Of a stretch of 64,000 nucleotides of DNA, positions 1-9,098 are shown piece by piece. Source of the stretch: an uncultured Anaerolineae bacterium (GTDB taxonomy: Bacteria > Chloroflexota > Anaerolineae > Promineifilales > Promineifilaceae). Position numbers and translations under genes: made by a program. Position 1 is the first letter of the stretch; every line of letters starts with the position of its first letter. The stretch covers positions 62,001-126,000 of the forward strand of contig CAJQMR010000006.1 in the NCBI GenBank assembly GCA_905479495.1, read 5' to 3'. The notes beneath the pieces were generated by a model. The model saw nothing but the letters and a program-made list of their open reading frames with translations, was not told where the DNA came from and ran no database searches.

Positions 1-2427
1 CGTGTCGGGGTTGAGCGGATCGGCGTTCCAGGCGGCTTCGTTGCCATCATTCAGGCCGTCGTCGTCACTGTCAATGTCGTTGGGGTCGGTGCCCAGATTG
101 TTGACTTCATCGCCATCGGTCAGCCCGTCACCATCGCTGTCTGGATTGTTGGGATCAGTGTTGGTGACGTCGATTTCCTGGCCATCGGTCAGGCCATCGC
201 CGTCTGTGTCGCCGCCGAGGCGGGCAGCTTCGGTTTGGGTGGCGATGATGGCCGCTTGAGCAACGGCCGTTGCCGTCGCATCTGTCCCGCGTTCATTAAA
301 AGTGGCATAAACCACCGCCAGGGAGATGCATAAAATGACCAGCAAGATGCCAAAAACGGGCAGCAGCCAGCCAGGAATAATTGGTTTGGTGGTAAGCTGC
401 CCCTGTAATGTTTGGGTTTCTGGTCCGCTGCTTACCTGGATGGTGAAGGGCTCCGTGCGGGCATTGCCAGTAAACGGCCGTTGCGCGCTGCTCACCTGAA
501 AATCAACCGTGTCCCGGCCACCCGCAGGTACCGTGATTTGCTGGTTGGGTTCCTCAAACTGCACCGCTTTGGCACCATCCCCGCCGCTGAGCCTGTAAGT
601 GGCGTCAAAATTACCATCGTTGCGCACCAGCACGCGGCAGACGCCGTTGTTGGTAATGTCGCGGGGGCGCATGTCGATGGCAAACTGGGTAAACGGCCGT
701 ATCTGTACGGTCCCAGACACGGTGGCCTGCTCTGCCGGATTACTCTGCGACACAACGACCAGACGGTAGCGGTGTTGCCCAGAGCGGGCGCTGCTGTTTT
801 GGGGTGGATGAATGGTGACGGGCAGTGAACTTTGCGCACCGGGTTGCAGCTGAATGGTGTCATTTGGCAGGCTAATCCAGCTGGGAGGCAAGCCTTCTAA
901 CTTCAGGAGAAAATGATCGGTGGCGCTGCCCTGGTGGAGCAGTTCGACTTGAATTTCGGCCGTTTGGCCGGGCGAGATTTCTGTGTTGGTGGGATGAACG
1001 ACCAAACTGAGCCGCCCCGTGCTGCTCTGCATGAGCGTGCTGCCTGGTGGGCGGCTGATAGGCGTGGCCGTGGGCTGCTGGTAAGTCGGCAGCGGCGCGG
1101 TTACCAACGGTGGCTCTGATTTGACAGCCGAGGCGGTGCCTTCTAGCTGAATAAAGAAGGGGCCAATGCGCAGCGTTTGGCCTTTAGGCCACGGCTCAGG
1201 CACCTCAGGCAGCAGCTTTACCTCATCCAAAAAAGTGCCGTTGGTGCTGCCTAAATCGGTAATGAGCCAGCCGCTGGGTGTGTACTCCAACCGGGCATGG
1301 TGGCGGGAGATGCCATCGACAGGCAGGGTTACATCGCATGATTCGGAGCGGCCGAGCAAAACAGGGTCGGTGCCTAATTTATAAGTGTGGGGTGATTCCC
1401 CTTTTTGGCTGATGACCAGCCGTTCATTGGGGCTGCTGGTGGCTGCGGCGGCCATTTGCGACGGCCGTTCGATAATCATCTCTTCATGCAGTTGGGTGAG
1501 CATGCTCACCACTGTTTCTTCAGCGGCGGTGGCAAAAACCGTTACGTCTTTCTCGGTGAGGCCAGTGGTGGCTTGGCGCAGGGCGGCGGCAAATTTTTCG
1601 GCCGTCTGGTAGCGGTCTTCTGGCTGCTTGGCAATGGCTTTGATAATGACATTTTGCACAGCCACGGGCAGGCCGGGTTGAATGTGGCGCGGTGGCGGCG
1701 GCGTCTCGTGCATGTGCTTCATCACCGCATCGGTAGGTGTTTTTATGTCAAATGGAAGGCGGCCGGTGGCCAGTTGGTAGAGCACCACGCCGAGGGAATA
1801 AATGTCGGAACGGCCGTCCAGCGTTGAAGATGCCAGCGCTTGCTCTGGGGACATATAAGGCAGCGTGCCCATAAATGTGCCAGATTGGGTTTCGATCCCC
1901 CCTTCCAGCAGCTTGGCCAATCCAAAATCAGTCACCTTAGCGCGGATAGGCAGTTCATCAGGCCGGTCTGGTTGGTCCAGCTTGGTGATCAAAATATTGT
2001 CTGGTTTGATGTCCCGGTGCACCACGCCCAGCCGGTGCGCATACCCCAGTGCGTCGGCAACCTGAGCAATGATGTTGAGCGATTCACTCAGTTCCATTAC
2101 CTGCCGCCGTTGGGCCAGCTGCTTAATGTATGCACCCAGGCTTAACCCGCGCACATACTCCATCACGATGCTCAGGTAAGCTGGGCTGCTAGAAAAGTTG
2201 TAGATAGCTACGATGTTGGGGTGGTTGAGGCGGGCAGCGGCTTGAGCTTCCTGCAAAAAGCGCTGCCGGAATTCCGGCTGGCTAGCGAATTGGCGGTGCA
2301 TGATTTTTAATGCCACAGGACGGGCCAGGTTGGTATCCAGAGCACGATAGACGGCTCCCATGCCTCCTTCGCCCAGCACGGTTTCAATACGGTATTGGTC
2401 TATCTGTTTTCCAATTAATTCGTCCAT
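1..2427 (-). CDS. Membrane Ser/Thr protein kinase with FHA and TSP3-like repeats (C-terminus beyond window)
   Basis: This eukaryote-like Ser/Thr kinase is read from the ATG at 2427; 809 residues are visible and the frame is still open at base 1. The kinase domain (about 1-280) is complete: glycine loop GEGGMG at 19-24, ATP lysine K41, alpha-C Glu60, HRD 137-139 and DFG 165-167. An FHA domain follows near residues 345-430 with the GRS and SRHHA motifs. Next come beta-sandwich repeats of the NEW3/APHP kind, a transmembrane helix near 684-708, and outside the membrane Asp-rich calcium-binding thrombospondin type 3-like repeats (DSDGDGLTDGDE pattern). It should sense or organise something at the cell surface and signal by phosphorylation. 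The gene just upstream has the same layout, so the pair looks like a tandem duplication. Confidence 0.93.
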   Translation of the reverse strand, partial: MDELIGKQIDQYRIETVLGEGGMGAVYRALDTNLARPVALKIMHRQFASQPEFRQRFLQEAQAAARLNHPNIVAIYNFSSSPAYLSIVMEYVRGLSLGAYIKQLAQRRQVMELSESLNIIAQVADALGYAHRLGVVHRDIKPDNILITKLDQPDRPDELPIRAKVTDFGLAKLLEGGIETQSGTFMGTLPYMSPEQALASSTLDGRSDIYSLGVVLYQLATGRLPFDIKTPTDAVMKHMHETPPPPRHIQPGLPVAVQNVIIKAIAKQPEDRYQTAEKFAAALRQATTGLTEKDVTVFATAAEETVVSMLTQLHEEMIIERPSQMAAAATSSPNERLVISQKGESPHTYKLGTDPVLLGRSESCDVTLPVDGISRHHARLEYTPSGWLITDLGSTNGTFLDEVKLLPEVPEPWPKGQTLRIGPFFIQLEGTASAVKSEPPLVTAPLPTYQQPTATPISRPPGSTLMQSSTGRLSLVVHPTNTEISPGQTAEIQVELLHQGSATDHFLLKLEGLPPSWISLPNDTIQLQPGAQSSLPVTIHPPQNSSARSGQHRYRLVVVSQSNPAEQATVSGTVQIRPFTQFAIDMRPRDITNNGVCRVLVRNDGNFDATYRLSGGDGAKAVQFEEPNQQITVPAGGRDTVDFQVSSAQRPFTGNARTEPFTIQVSSGPETQTLQGQLTTKPIIPGWLLPVFGILLVILCISLAVVYATFNERGTDATATAVAQAAIIATQTEAARLGGDTDGDGLTDGQEIDVTNTDPNNPDSDGDGLTDGDEVNNLGTDPNDIDSDDDGLNDGNEAAWNADPLNPDT

Positions 2428-2492
2428 AGTGCGTGAGTATCCGCCACAGATGCGGTTTGTGTCAATAAATTTGGTTACATTCTAACAGTACC

Positions 2493-2625
2493 TGTCATGC
2501 TGAATGCCGTGGGACATCCTTAAGGTGAGCAAATTACGAGAATCCTTGCTCATGGGCCAGGTTGCTGTCCATTGAGGCTAAGAAGGATTCTTCGGATGGT
2601 CTTGGACCGTACGCGCAGAATGACA
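2493..2625. repeat. MITE-like spacer element with TGTCAT ends
   Basis: The spacer between the two kinases holds a 133-bp segment that begins TGTCATGCTGAA and ends CGCAGAATGACA, giving imperfect terminal inverted repeats of about 12 bp. Similar ends occur at 13683-13787 and 52844-52914. No ORF is present. It could be a non-autonomous mobile element or a dispersed hairpin repeat. Confidence 0.55.
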
Positions 2626-2629
2626 AACA

Positions 2630-5600
2630 CTATGGCAAAAGGTAGGTGACTTCGAGGGTGGGTGCTGTACGGACGACATACAGATCGGCAACGGAGTCCC
2701 CATTGCTTTCGGTTTCAAAACCGAGGCGCAAGCTGAGCTGGCTCTGGCCCTGAATGAGTGCGTCTTCCACATCGAAGGTGACATCAATGTCGTTGGGGGA
2801 AGCGGCTTCACAGCTGATGAAGAAGCCAGGCGCATCGTAGGCGGTGTTGTCCAGCGGTGCGCTGAGTTCGACAAAGTCAACTTGCAGGCAGCCCAGGCTG
2901 TCGAACGGTGCGCCTTCGAGTGTGGGAGCGGCAAAACGGAGGAAGGCGGTACGAATGATGGCGTCAGCGGGTAAATCTGCCAGAGAGAAGGTGATCAGTC
3001 CACGCACGGCCGTTCCGTCTACAAAATCTCCTGCCTGGGGCCATTCACCAGGGCCACTTTCAACATCACCGTCGTTGGTCAGCCAGCCGGATTGGGCCTC
3101 ATGCAGCGGAATTTGGATGGTGGCTTCATCGTCGCCCGGGGCCAGGGTGATGGGTGGGCTGAGTGTGGGGGCTGGGTCATTTTCGCTGGAGAGATTGGTT
3201 TGGGGAACGGCCGTATTGCCAGATTGATATTGCAACGGATTACTGTTTGCGGCCACTTCTTCCCCATCTGAGGCCCCATCTAAATCGGTATCGGCCAGGG
3301 TTGGGTCTGTGTTGTATTGCTCAACTTCGGCTCGGTCCAATAGGCCGTCGTTGTCACTGTCCTGCCGCAAGGGGTCGGTCCCGTAGATGTTGACTTCGTC
3401 GCCATCGAGCAGACCGTCCCCATCGCTGTCCTCGTTGAATGGGTCTGTCCCCAGAACAGTTTCGCGCTCGCCACTTAGCCCATCGTTATCGTCGTCGCCT
3501 GCCAGTTGGGCTGGGGGGAGGGGCGTTGGGGCAATGGTGCCTTCATCCAGAATTGGCGTGGTGATTGGGTTTTCAACCGCCTCGTTACGATTCCCCCACA
3601 CAGAATTGAGCACCACAGCGATGAGCAGCAGCACCAGCAGCAGCTGGATGAGCGGCAGTACCCAGGCGGGGAAGCGGGGGCGCACTTCTAGATGCCCCAA
3701 TTTGTTTTGGCGCAAGCCATTGCTGCTGCGAATTTCAACTTCAAAGGGGATTTGGCGCACACGGCCGAAAAACGGCCGTTTCTTGCGGTGGGTAATGCGG
3801 TAGGCGGTGGTGCCCGTGCTGCCCGGTTCCAGGCGCAGCGGTTGCTCATCACCAAAAAATTGCAGTTTGCCCGCTGAATCCTGGGCGGTGAGCTGCACCG
3901 TGCTGTTGACGTTGCCATCGTTACGCACCATCACGCGGCAGGTGCCGCCATCTGCCACATGGGCCGGCCAGATGCTAAGTTCAAAGAGTTCTTCGGGCAG
4001 AATGGTGATTTGGCCCTGGAGAACGGCCGTTTCCACTGGTGGACCCTCCGTGTGCAGCAGCAGCTGGAAGGGATGCTGCCCGGCCAACAGCGGCTGCTCA
4101 ACCGCAGGCAGTTGGAATGTGAGGGGCACGGTGGCTCGCGCGCCGGGCGTCATCGAGACGGTGTCCTGAGCCAACGTGGCAATTTCTGGCAGCCCCGTCA
4201 GGCTGATTTTGACCACCAGGACGCTGCTGCTTTGGTTGAATAAATCAATTTGTAAATTTGTTTGTTCACCGGGGGCCAAGGTGGCCTGGGTGGGATTGAG
4301 CGCCACGCTGAAGTTGCTGTGGCTGGCCTGCACCTGGCTGCCTTCCGTGGACACCTGGAACAACTCGGTGACTGGTTCGGCGGGAGTTTGTTCTTCCGGG
4401 TTGACTTCAATCTGCTCCGCTAACTGCCATTGCAAAAAGTAGGGGCCAATTTGCAGCTTTTGGTCCGGCTGCCACAGCGCTGGCTTTTGCGGATCGAGTT
4501 TACGGCCGTCGTAAAACGTCCCGCCACGACTTTCCACATCCACAATGCGCCAGCCCTTGCCCACTTTTTCCAGGCGGGCATGGTGACGCGAAACGTCCAG
4601 CGAAGAAAGCACGATGTCGTTGTCTGAGGCGCGGCCAATGGTGAGTGTGGGCTTATTCATGCCAAAATGGCGTGGAGCACGACCTTGCCCGGTAATCACG
4701 ATTTGGTCGCCGATGTCTGGCGGGGGCGAGGCGCGCAGAATGGTGGGGGATGCTTCCGGGTTGGGTTCGTCTTCTTGCTGCGGTGCCTGGCCTGTTAGCG
4801 GCAGTATTGGCGTGGCATCTTCTTTGGTTTTGTCGTTTTGTGGAATAGGGGGTGGGGCGGGAACGGCCGTTTCTTCCAAGGAAGTAAGCGGGGGGCGAAC
4901 GGGCGCGGTTGTTTGATCCTCGGTAAACAAGGTATGTAAGGCAACCACGGCGGCTTGGGGGGCAAACAGCATCGTGTCTGCGGCCGTCAGACGGCTGGCC
5001 GCTTGGCGCAGGTCATCGCCCAGCTGTTCGGCCATCTGGTAGCGGTCGGCTGCCGCATAGGCTGTGGCTTTGGCCACGATGTTGGCGATGTCGGCTGGGA
5101 CGCCGGGACGCAGTTCGCGCAGTGACTGTTGCCGATCGGGCAGCGGCGCAAATTGTGCACCAGCAATGAGCTGATGCAGAATAATGCCCAGGCTGTAAAT
5201 ATCGGAACGGCCGTCAACGGCTTGCCCCGCTTGCCGCTCTGGTGATAAATAAGGCAGGTAGCGCCGCAGTGGACGGGCCATTTCGGGTGTAAGCCCTTGG
5301 GGAATGCCAGAATTGGGGATAGGGGAGAGGCCAAAATCAGCCAACATTGCTTTGAGTGCCGGATCGCCACTGCGTAACGGCCGTTCCAGCGATTTGAGCA
5401 AAATATTCCCCGGTTTTAGATCGCCGTGCAGCACACCAGCCTGGTGCGCGTAGCCCAAACCTTCGGCAATTTGGGCAATGATGTGCAGTGACTCATCGAG
5501 CCGCAGCACCCGGTCGCCCTGCGCCAGCATTGCCAGCACCCGCTCCAGGCTAATGCCGTCTACGTGAGCGGTTACCAAATAAAGGTGGCCGTTTTGCTGC

Positions 5601-5836
5601 CCAAAATCATAAAAAGGAACGATAGCTGAGTGAGATAGCCGAGAAGCGGCCTGAGCGGCCTGTAAAATTTGCTGCTGGCGGGCGGGCTGTTTGGTGAGAC
5701 TGGGTTTAAGCAGTTTAATTGCTACCGGGCGCTCCAGGTTGAGATCGGTGGCCCGGTACACGGTGCCGCTGCTGCCGCTGCCGATATGTGCCTCGATTTT
5801 GTATTGTTCTAGCTGTTGACCTAGGTAGGTGTCCAT
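2630..5836 (-). CDS. Membrane Ser/Thr kinase-like protein with FHA, TSP3-like repeats and C-terminal beta domain; kinase residues altered
   Basis: This 1068-aa paralogue of the downstream gene starts at the ATG at 5836. The kinase-like domain (1-280) has the glycine loop, Lys41, Asp139, Lys141, Asn144 and DFG 167-169. However, HRD is HGD (137-139), and the alpha-C glutamate is Ala where the neighbour has Glu60. An FHA domain (about 375-470) keeps GRASDND and SRHHARLE. Beta-sandwich repeats, one transmembrane helix near 724-748 and four or so Asp-rich calcium repeats follow (about 775-870). The last 160 residues look like a DNRLRE/CBM96-type beta-sandwich, which in other proteins binds carbohydrate or cell wall; that call is tentative. 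The kinase may be weakly active or a pseudokinase scaffold that senses the envelope. Confidence 0.9.
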   Translation of the reverse strand: MDTYLGQQLEQYKIEAHIGSGSSGTVYRATDLNLERPVAIKLLKPSLTKQPARQQQILQAAQAASRLSHSAIVPFYDFGQQNGHLYLVTAHVDGISLERVLAMLAQGDRVLRLDESLHIIAQIAEGLGYAHQAGVLHGDLKPGNILLKSLERPLRSGDPALKAMLADFGLSPIPNSGIPQGLTPEMARPLRRYLPYLSPERQAGQAVDGRSDIYSLGIILHQLIAGAQFAPLPDRQQSLRELRPGVPADIANIVAKATAYAAADRYQMAEQLGDDLRQAASRLTAADTMLFAPQAAVVALHTLFTEDQTTAPVRPPLTSLEETAVPAPPPIPQNDKTKEDATPILPLTGQAPQQEDEPNPEASPTILRASPPPDIGDQIVITGQGRAPRHFGMNKPTLTIGRASDNDIVLSSLDVSRHHARLEKVGKGWRIVDVESRGGTFYDGRKLDPQKPALWQPDQKLQIGPYFLQWQLAEQIEVNPEEQTPAEPVTELFQVSTEGSQVQASHSNFSVALNPTQATLAPGEQTNLQIDLFNQSSSVLVVKISLTGLPEIATLAQDTVSMTPGARATVPLTFQLPAVEQPLLAGQHPFQLLLHTEGPPVETAVLQGQITILPEELFELSIWPAHVADGGTCRVMVRNDGNVNSTVQLTAQDSAGKLQFFGDEQPLRLEPGSTGTTAYRITHRKKRPFFGRVRQIPFEVEIRSSNGLRQNKLGHLEVRPRFPAWVLPLIQLLLVLLLIAVVLNSVWGNRNEAVENPITTPILDEGTIAPTPLPPAQLAGDDDNDGLSGERETVLGTDPFNEDSDGDGLLDGDEVNIYGTDPLRQDSDNDGLLDRAEVEQYNTDPTLADTDLDGASDGEEVAANSNPLQYQSGNTAVPQTNLSSENDPAPTLSPPITLAPGDDEATIQIPLHEAQSGWLTNDGDVESGPGEWPQAGDFVDGTAVRGLITFSLADLPADAIIRTAFLRFAAPTLEGAPFDSLGCLQVDFVELSAPLDNTAYDAPGFFISCEAASPNDIDVTFDVEDALIQGQSQLSLRLGFETESNGDSVADLYVVRTAPTLEVTYLLP

Positions 5837-5900
5837 ATGTTGTCAGTGAGCATTATGTGCCGAAAAGTTATTCAAATCAATCGCCGATGGTCACGTTAAC

Positions 5901-5961
5901 AGAGACTGGAGATTGTAGATTGGAGATTTTTTCAATCTCCAGCCTCCAATCTCTAATCTCC
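5901..5961. repeat. Imperfect inverted repeat, GGAGATTGGAGA family
   Basis: The two halves are made of GAGACTGGAGATTG-type phrases and their complement, separated by a short T-rich loop, so the DNA folds into one long imperfect hairpin. The same phrase occurs at 59737-59804 and, in frame, inside the gene at 15829-19005. The rest of the 327-bp spacer (5837-6163) shows one ACGGCCGT copy at 6059 and no gene. Confidence 0.75.
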
Positions 5962-6163
5962 TTTTTTGTTTGTAGTATAGATTCTACCAGAGGTGACACC
6001 ATGCAGGCTGCGTGAATACACGGGCCTGAAAATGTATAGGACGAAAATACTGTAAAAAACGGCCGTTTCCAGTGAACGCCCCGTAAAAAAATAATCACAA
6101 CAGCCAATGCTCATGTTAGAATGCAGCAAGTACTGATGGAAGTTCAACAAGCGATGGTGGACC

Positions 6164-7354
6164 ATGACAACCCAAACAACTGTAAAAATTGATGAAGCAA
6201 CCCTCAATCTTTTACAAACGGCGTTTCCCGATCTCAGCCGCAATAATATTGAGACCTTAAGCCAGGCTGGCGTTTATGAAGAGTATCCAGCCCATGTTGA
6301 CATCTGCCAGGAAGGTGAAGAAGGCACCACGTTGTTCATCCTGGATCAGGGGCTAGTTGATATTATTGTCCATGCCAGCGACAATCAGGAAATTTTGGTA
6401 GATACCATTGGTCCCGGCACATATTTTGGCGAGATGGCTTTCCTGGGTGAAACAACACGCATGGCCACCATTCGTACCCGCGTTCCTACCCGCCTACTCT
6501 CTATTGAAGAAGAAGATTTTATGGCGATTGCCCAGGCAAACCCCAGCCTGCTGCGTACTTTGCTGCGGCAAATCATTGGCCATATCCGCCGCACAGACCG
6601 GGCTGTGATTAATGAGCTAAACGTCAAAAATGCAGCGCTGCGCAAAACGTATGCGGAGCTAGAAGCGCAAGAAGCGTTGCGCACTCAATTTATTGCGACC
6701 TTGTCTCATGAGCTGCGCACGCCGCTCACCTCCATCAAAGGGTATTTGAGCCTGATCAACGGCGGGGCGATGAAGGGGGATTCGCTGCAATTGGCGTTGG
6801 ATTCGATTACGCGCAACGTGAATAAAATGGTTGGTCACACCAACGACCTGCTGATTTTGTATGAGATGCACCCGAAACGGCCGTCCTTTGAATATCTGGC
6901 TGTAGCAGATTTGCTCATCGAAGCTCTCAACTCGGCACGCAGCGTGCTCAATGATCATGCGACGCCAGTCACCATTGAGATTGATCCCGATGTGCCCCAG
7001 GTCTATGCCGACCGGCGTGGGCTGACCCTGGCTTTGCGCGCGCTTCTGGAAAATGCATTTAAATACTCGCCGCCGAATGCACCGGTTGCGGTGCATGTTT
7101 CTTCTATGGGAATCGAGGAGATCACCATTGCCGTTTCTGATAAAGGTATTGGCATTGCCCAAGACGACCAGGAACGGCTGTTTGAGCCGTTTTTCCGTCT
7201 GGAAAAAGAACAGGGCGCGACAACCCTCTACCCTGGGCTGGGCATTGGTTTAACCATTGCCAAATTTGTGCTGGACCGGCATGACGGCCGTATCTCGATC
7301 AAAAGCACCCCCGATGTTGGCAGTACTTTTACCTTACATCTTCCCCAAAAATAA
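6164..7354 (+). CDS. Sensor histidine kinase with N-terminal cyclic nucleotide-binding domain
   Basis: A soluble 396-aa kinase. Residues about 20-135 form a cyclic nucleotide-binding-type domain (GTYFGEMAFLGE, residues 85-96, is the phosphate-binding cassette region). A helical linker (140-175) leads to a HisKA domain with the phospho-acceptor His182 in SHELRTPLTS. The HATPase domain has an N box (ENAFKYSP), G1 (DKGIGI), F (LFEPFF) and G2 (GLGIGL) motifs. No transmembrane helix is visible, so it should read a cytoplasmic ligand. No response regulator is adjacent; the nearest are at 50720 and 51207. The ATG at 6164 follows GGTGGACC, a weak ribosome site. Confidence 0.93.
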   Translation: MTTQTTVKIDEATLNLLQTAFPDLSRNNIETLSQAGVYEEYPAHVDICQEGEEGTTLFILDQGLVDIIVHASDNQEILVDTIGPGTYFGEMAFLGETTRMATIRTRVPTRLLSIEEEDFMAIAQANPSLLRTLLRQIIGHIRRTDRAVINELNVKNAALRKTYAELEAQEALRTQFIATLSHELRTPLTSIKGYLSLINGGAMKGDSLQLALDSITRNVNKMVGHTNDLLILYEMHPKRPSFEYLAVADLLIEALNSARSVLNDHATPVTIEIDPDVPQVYADRRGLTLALRALLENAFKYSPPNAPVAVHVSSMGIEEITIAVSDKGIGIAQDDQERLFEPFFRLEKEQGATTLYPGLGIGLTIAKFVLDRHDGRISIKSTPDVGSTFTLHLPQK

Positions 7355-7413
7355 GAAGTGATGCAGCAATCGCTGCGCTCCGGTACAATATTCACAGCAA
7401 AATCCATTCTGTT

Positions 7414-8466
7414 GTGAGAGCGCGCATGAGCTTATCCCGCGAACCTTATCTGTCTCAAAATTCCAACACAAAAGAAGCCCAGCCATTGCTGGAACTGCGC
7501 CAGTTGAGTAAACATTTCCCCATTCGGGGTGGTGTTTTACAGCGGCAGGTAGGGGCAATTAAGGCGGTCAACCAGGTGAATTTGTCTGTTTTTCCTGGAG
7601 AAACCGTTACGTTGGTGGGTCGGTCAGGCGCGGGCAAAAGCATTCTGGCGCGCACGGTGGTGCAGCTCATCCAGCCCACATCGGGGGCGGTGCTGTTTAA
7701 TGGTGAGGATATGGCCAAGATGGGCCGGTCAGCGCTGCGGCTGGCCCGGCAGCAGTTGCAAATGACGCTGCAAGATCCTTACACGGCGCTGAATCCCAAA
7801 ATGATGGTGTCTGAAATTTTGGCCGAGCCGCTGAAGATTCATAAATTAGGGAACGGCCGTTCTCAAAAAGAGCGTATTGCTGAACTATTGCAGCTGGTGG
7901 GATTGAATCCGTATTTTGCCGGGCGCTACCCTTATGAGTTTAGCGGCGGCCAGCGGCAGCGCTTAAACCTGGCACGGGTGTTGGCCACTCAACCCAAGCT
8001 GCTCATTGTGGATGATCCATTACAGGCGTTGGATACGGCCGTTCAGCCCCAAATTATTGAGCTGCTGGCGGCGCTTAAGCAGACGCTGGACCTGACGCTG
8101 CTGCTGTTGGTGAGCAATCTGGCTCATGTACGAGCGATAAGCGACCGGATTGGTGTTTTGCACCTGGGGGAGATTGTGGAATTGGGGGAGACGGAAGCGG
8201 TGTATGAACGGCCGTTACATCCTCACACGCAATTTATCCACAGCCAAACACGGCCGTTAGCCACAATCAATGATCGCATTCAGCCCATTCAGCTAACTGG
8301 CACAGCCCCTGATCCCGCCAACTTGCCCAGTGGCTGCCACTTCCGCACGCAATGTCCCTACGCCACCGACATTTGCCGCGACGAACTGCCCCGTCTGCGC
8401 GATTTGGGTAATGCAGACCAGCCTCACCTCGTTTCTTGTCACCACGCCGAACGCTTCCAGGAATAA
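7414..8466 (+). CDS. Oligopeptide/dipeptide-type ABC transporter ATP-binding protein, degenerate catalytic residues
   Basis: A 350-aa OppF/DppF-like nucleotide-binding protein read from GTG at 7414; an ATG at 7426 is an alternative start. Walker A is GRSGAGKS (69-76), the signature is FSGGQRQR, and the C-terminal oligopeptide-transporter Cys motif (GCHFRTQCPYATDIC) is present. Two ATPase residues are unusual. The Walker B region reads LLIVDDPLQALD, with Asp where the catalytic Glu stands. The H-loop reads LLVSNLAHV, with Asn where the switch His is expected. It may be the inactive half of a heterodimeric pair. No permease, binding protein or second ATPase gene is next to it. Confidence 0.88.
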   Translation: MRARMSLSREPYLSQNSNTKEAQPLLELRQLSKHFPIRGGVLQRQVGAIKAVNQVNLSVFPGETVTLVGRSGAGKSILARTVVQLIQPTSGAVLFNGEDMAKMGRSALRLARQQLQMTLQDPYTALNPKMMVSEILAEPLKIHKLGNGRSQKERIAELLQLVGLNPYFAGRYPYEFSGGQRQRLNLARVLATQPKLLIVDDPLQALDTAVQPQIIELLAALKQTLDLTLLLLVSNLAHVRAISDRIGVLHLGEIVELGETEAVYERPLHPHTQFIHSQTRPLATINDRIQPIQLTGTAPDPANLPSGCHFRTQCPYATDICRDELPRLRDLGNADQPHLVSCHHAERFQE

Positions 8467-8467
8467 C

Positions 8468-8495
8468 GTAGGTCAAGATTGTAATCTTGACCTAC
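8468..8495. repeat. Perfect 13-bp inverted repeat downstream of the ABC gene
   Basis: GTAGGTCAAGATT (8468-8480) and its exact complement (8483-8495) are separated by two bases, immediately after the ABC gene stop. No T-run follows, so it is either a dispersed hairpin repeat or a weak terminator. Confidence 0.6.
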
Positions 8496-8580
8496 ATGCA
8501 ACAATGCTCTGTTTTGCTCGTAAAGGCTACCACGGGGCTGGGTGAGCCAGCCCGTACTGCATAAAAAAATGAGGCAAACT

Positions 8581-9018
8581 ATGAGTGAAGAAAGAGATTA
8601 TCTCAAGATTGAGATTCCTGTGGAAGAAGAGGAATCCCCCTTTGTCCCGGAGCAGCCGGGGCCAACGGCCCTGCGCACAGGCGCAGACGCCGTTAAAAAA
8701 CAAGCTGCCAGTGCCGCTAAACAGGCCTGGGATAGTGATTTACGCAAAAAGGCAACCAAAGGGATGAAACGCGGGGCAGCAGCTGTGGCCGGTACCGTGG
8801 CTGCTAAAAGTCAAAAAGTGGTCCAGGAGCGCGTGGTAAAAGCCGCCGAGGACCAGGCCCGCCAGCAAACTGAAGCGATCAAAACCAAAATTCGTGAAAC
8901 GGATTGGCAGCACGAGGCCAAACAAGGCACTGCCAATGGCCTGCGCTGGCTCAGCGCCCAGCTCAGCAAACTGGCCGAGCGCTTTAACCCCAAAGAAGAA
9001 ACAAACGAAAGTAATTGA
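8581..9018 (+). CDS. Small charged hypothetical protein, Ala/Lys-rich helical
   Basis: A 145-aa protein that I do not recognise. The ATG at 8581 was chosen because GAGG lies about 8 bases upstream; a GTG at 8542 would add 13 unlikely residues. The N-terminus is acidic (runs of Glu around residues 15-20). The remainder is rich in Ala, Lys and Gln without Cys and looks like a long amphipathic or coiled-coil helix, resembling DNA- or membrane-associated stress proteins in composition only. No signal peptide is seen. Confidence 0.7.
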   Translation: MSEERDYLKIEIPVEEEESPFVPEQPGPTALRTGADAVKKQAASAAKQAWDSDLRKKATKGMKRGAAAVAGTVAAKSQKVVQERVVKAAEDQARQQTEAIKTKIRETDWQHEAKQGTANGLRWLSAQLSKLAERFNPKEETNESN

Positions 9019-9098
9019 GTAATTATGTAATTATGTAATTGGGTAATTTTGCTCGACACTTCAATTACCCAATTACTCAATTACCTGATTACTTATTT
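9018..9098. repeat. AT-rich imperfect inverted repeat (GTAATTGAGTAATT family)
   Basis: Iterated GTAATTATGTAATTG phrases are followed after a 15-base loop by their complement. The element lies exactly between two convergent genes and overlaps the stop of the first. It may act as a bidirectional terminator. Confidence 0.7.

Noticed and set aside
2..259. Ser/Pro-rich frame on the plus strand
   Set aside because: It is the complement of Asp/Gly-rich calcium repeats of the kinase gene on the minus strand; codon pattern follows the kinase.
2428..2629. Gene in the spacer between the two kinases
   Set aside because: No frame with a start and ribosome site; the DNA is taken up by a TGTCAT-ended element.
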